14,729 nt of DNA, taken from Propionibacteriaceae bacterium (GTDB lineage Bacteria > Actinomycetota > Actinomycetes > Propionibacteriales > Propionibacteriaceae). Within the stretch, counting starts at the first letter, position 1, and every line of letters begins with the position of its first letter. The notes beneath the pieces are model-generated. The model saw nothing but the letters and a program-made list of their open reading frames with translations, did no database searches and was not told where the DNA came from. Positions 13,145 to 14,729 of this stretch are shown piece after piece. Both the position numbers and the translations under genes were made by a program. The stretch lies in the NCBI GenBank assembly GCA_031287505.1, contig JAITSW010000231.1, positions 1-14,729 of the forward strand, written 5' to 3'.

Positions 13145-14257
13145 ATGCACAAAGAGTCCGTAATCACCCTCAAACCTCGTTCAGCTTGTGACTTCGACAT
13201 TGTTTCGTTGGGTGAAGTCATGCTGCGTCTCGATCCCGGTGAGGGTCGAATCCGAACTGCTCGGCAGTTCACTGCCTGGGAAGGTGGCGGCGAATACAAC
13301 GTTTCGCGCGGGCTGTCTCGGTGTTTCGAGAAGCGAGCCGCAGTCATCACCGCCCTTGCCGATAACGAGATCGGCAGACTCATCGAAAACTTTATTCTCG
13401 CCGGTGGCGTTGACACTTCATATATCGCTTGGCTGCCGTATGACGGTATTGGCAAGCAGATACGTAACGGACTGAACTTCACTGAACGAGGATTTGGTCT
13501 CCGCGGAGCGGTTGGAGTTTCTGATCGGGGACACACCGCCGTTAGCAAAATGACCCTCGAAGATGTGAATCTTGAAGAACTCTTCGAGAAAAGGGGAGTG
13601 CGTTGGCTGCACACCGGAGGTATTTTTGCCTCACTGTCAACAGAAACAGCACTGCTGGCCGAGCAGGTCATGGCAGCAGCTAAAGCTTCAGGCACCGTAA
13701 TCTCCTACGATCTGAATTACCGACCGAGCCTTTGGCAGGCCCAGGGTGGGCAACACCAAGCCCAAGAAATAAACAATCGTCTCGCCCAATACGTTGATGT
13801 CATGATCGGTAACGAAGAGGACTTCACTGCCTGTCTCGACCTCAAGGTCGAAGGTGTTGATGAAAACCTGACCACGCTGCCCGTCGATTCTTTCAAGCGG
13901 ATGATCGTGACCGCTGCCGAAAGATACCCGAATTTCAAGGCCATCGCCACGACTTTGCGCACTGTGCGAACCGCCACCAGGAACGATTGGAGTGCCATCG
14001 CCTGGTCCAAGACGCAAGGTTTTGCGCAGGCTACCGACCGCCCAGATCTAGAAATCCTCGATCGAGTGGGCGGCGGGGACTCGTTTGCCTCCGGCCTGAT
14101 CTACGGACTAATGGATTTTGATGACATCAACAGCGCCGTCGAGTTTGGTGCCGCCCACGGTGCCCTGGCCATGACCACTCCCGGAGACACCTCAATGGCG
14201 ACCCTGGCCGAAGTGAAACGGCTAGTAGCAGGCAGCAGCGCCCGAGTTCGCCGCTAG
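13145..14257 (+). CDS. kdgK: PfkB-family sugar kinase, probable 2-keto-3-deoxygluconate kinase
   Basis: A 370-residue ribokinase-like kinase expected to phosphorylate KDG to KDPG for the aldolase encoded just upstream. Features are SLGEVMLRLDPG (21-32), the sugar-binding GGGEYNVSRGL (47-57), YDLNYRPSLW (188-197), which is typical of KDG kinases, IGNEEDF (221-227) and the ATP/anion-hole signature DRVGGGDSFASG (306-317), with catalytic Asp312. AGGGGG ahead of ATG 13145 serves as ribosome site, and the gap to the aldolase is 2 bases. The pairing with an aldolase under an IclR regulator supports KDG over other sugars. The short Arg-rich end (SARVRR) is unremarkable. Confidence 0.87.
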   Translation: MHKESVITLKPRSACDFDIVSLGEVMLRLDPGEGRIRTARQFTAWEGGGEYNVSRGLSRCFEKRAAVITALADNEIGRLIENFILAGGVDTSYIAWLPYDGIGKQIRNGLNFTERGFGLRGAVGVSDRGHTAVSKMTLEDVNLEELFEKRGVRWLHTGGIFASLSTETALLAEQVMAAAKASGTVISYDLNYRPSLWQAQGGQHQAQEINNRLAQYVDVMIGNEEDFTACLDLKVEGVDENLTTLPVDSFKRMIVTAAERYPNFKAIATTLRTVRTATRNDWSAIAWSKTQGFAQATDRPDLEILDRVGGGDSFASGLIYGLMDFDDINSAVEFGAAHGALAMTTPGDTSMATLAEVKRLVAGSSARVRR

Positions 14258-14293
14258 AGTCTCCCATCGGAAGTTTGGGGATTAAGTAAGGCG

Positions 14294-14326
14294 GTAGCTG
14301 GAGCTGGGTGTTCGATTTCGAGCTAC
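14294..14326. terminator. Possible weak hairpin between convergent genes
   Basis: GTAGCT (14294-14299) and AGCTAC (14321-14326) can pair, with a mismatch and a few more pairs inside. It lies in the 78-base gap between the kinase and the minus-strand gene. There is no T-run on either side, so a terminator role is weakly supported. Confidence 0.2.
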
Positions 14327-14335
14327 TGGTCGCGA

Positions 14336-14728
14336 CTATTTCTTCGCCTTTGCGCGCAAGGCTTCGATGTCCAGATAACCAGGATCGACGATTTTTGAAA
14401 TCTCTCCAGTGGCCCAAGGGTCTTCCGGCAGGGGTTCCTCGTCCTCGGCAAAACCATGCGAAGGATCGAACGGGTTAGCCAGGAGCCGCTCATCGGCATG
14501 GGGAGCGATGGCGGTCAGGCTTTGCCGCTCGTCGGGGAGAGAGCGCAACACATCTTTGATATAGCCACCGGTGGCCTCTAGCAGCGGTACTTCGCGGTGT
14601 TCTCGCTGCGACTGGAACCAGCGGTAATCGAGAATTTCATGGAAAATCTGGGCAGCATCGCGTTTCCCACGCAATTCGGGTGGGATGGCGTTCAAAACAG
14701 GCTGGTAACACTCGGTTAACCAGCGGTG
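14336..14728 (-). CDS. DUF4032-like protein, C-terminal part
   Basis: A minus-strand gene that runs off the right edge, so its start is not visible. The frame is open to the edge (about 130 residues, beginning HRWLTECYQPVL), so the TTG at 14695 is not the true start. The segments IPPELRGKRDAAQIFHEILDYRWFQS and LLEATGGYIKDVLRSLPDERQ resemble the C-terminal part of the actinobacterial DUF4032 family, proteins with a kinase-like N-terminal half and unknown function. The tail is acidic and Pro-rich (EDEEPLPEDPW), then IVDPGYLDIEALRAKAKK. It converges on the kinase and shows no link to the sugar or methyl genes. Confidence 0.62.
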   Translation of the reverse strand, partial: HRWLTECYQPVLNAIPPELRGKRDAAQIFHEILDYRWFQSQREHREVPLLEATGGYIKDVLRSLPDERQSLTAIAPHADERLLANPFDPSHGFAEDEEPLPEDPWATGEISKIVDPGYLDIEALRAKAKK

Positions 14729-14729
14729 G

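Noticed and set aside
14290..14335. tRNA-like T-loop (GTTCGATTT)
   Set aside because: The space is too short, no acceptor or anticodon stem can be drawn, and the match is limited to the loop.
1..14729. CRISPR array, insertion sequence, integrase or attachment sites
   Set aside because: No spaced repeat array, transposase-like protein or long terminal inverted repeats were seen; the only tandem repeat is the coding one at 4607-4669.

Overview
The window is a high-GC, gene-dense stretch that looks actinobacterial. The signs are an NgcE-type sugar-binding lipoprotein with two permeases and no dedicated ATPase, a DUF4032-type protein at the right edge, frequent GTG/TTG starts and short gene spacing. 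The organism cannot be named from this sequence. An anaerobic or facultative actinobacterium (for example a propionibacterium-like one) is my guess, because the central operon encodes an oxygen-sensitive corrinoid methyl-transfer system.

Layout. (1) Bases 2-4669, + strand: the end of a SIS-domain sugar-phosphate protein, an NgcE-like lipoprotein, two CUT1-type permeases and an AXE1-family acetyl esterase. This reads as an uptake and deacetylation operon for an acetylated or amino-sugar-containing oligosaccharide. (2) Bases 4670-11434, + strand: a six-gene operon with the content of a complete methanol:corrinoid methyltransferase system. It holds an MtaB-like Zn methyltransferase, an MtaC-like corrinoid protein, a URO-D/MtaA-type second methyltransferase, a PocR-AraC regulator, a 2Fe-2S/ASKHA corrinoid re-activase (RACE) and a DUF2284 cysteine-rich protein. 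A direct repeat and a possible promoter lie just upstream. (3) Bases 11435-14257, + strand: an IclR regulator with a good operator candidate next to its start, a 26-codon leader ORF, a KDPG/KHG aldolase and a PfkB-type 2-keto-3-deoxygluconate kinase. This is the lower Entner-Doudoroff/uronate module. (4) Bases 14336-14728, - strand: the C-terminal part of a DUF4032-like protein, unrelated and convergent.

How they may work together (inference). Pectin and glucuronoxylan carry acetyl esters and methyl groups on uronic acids. Their breakdown yields acetate, methanol (or a methoxyl group) and uronates, which enter metabolism as 2-keto-3-deoxygluconate. The window places an acetyl esterase, a methanol-type methyltransferase system and KDG kinase plus KDPG aldolase side by side. 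Together they could recover acetyl, methyl and uronate carbon from one decorated plant polysaccharide. The upper uronate enzymes, any pectin methylesterase or lyase, and the enzymes that use methyl-tetrahydrofolate are not in this window, so the link is a hypothesis. The methyltransferase system itself is clear from sequence.
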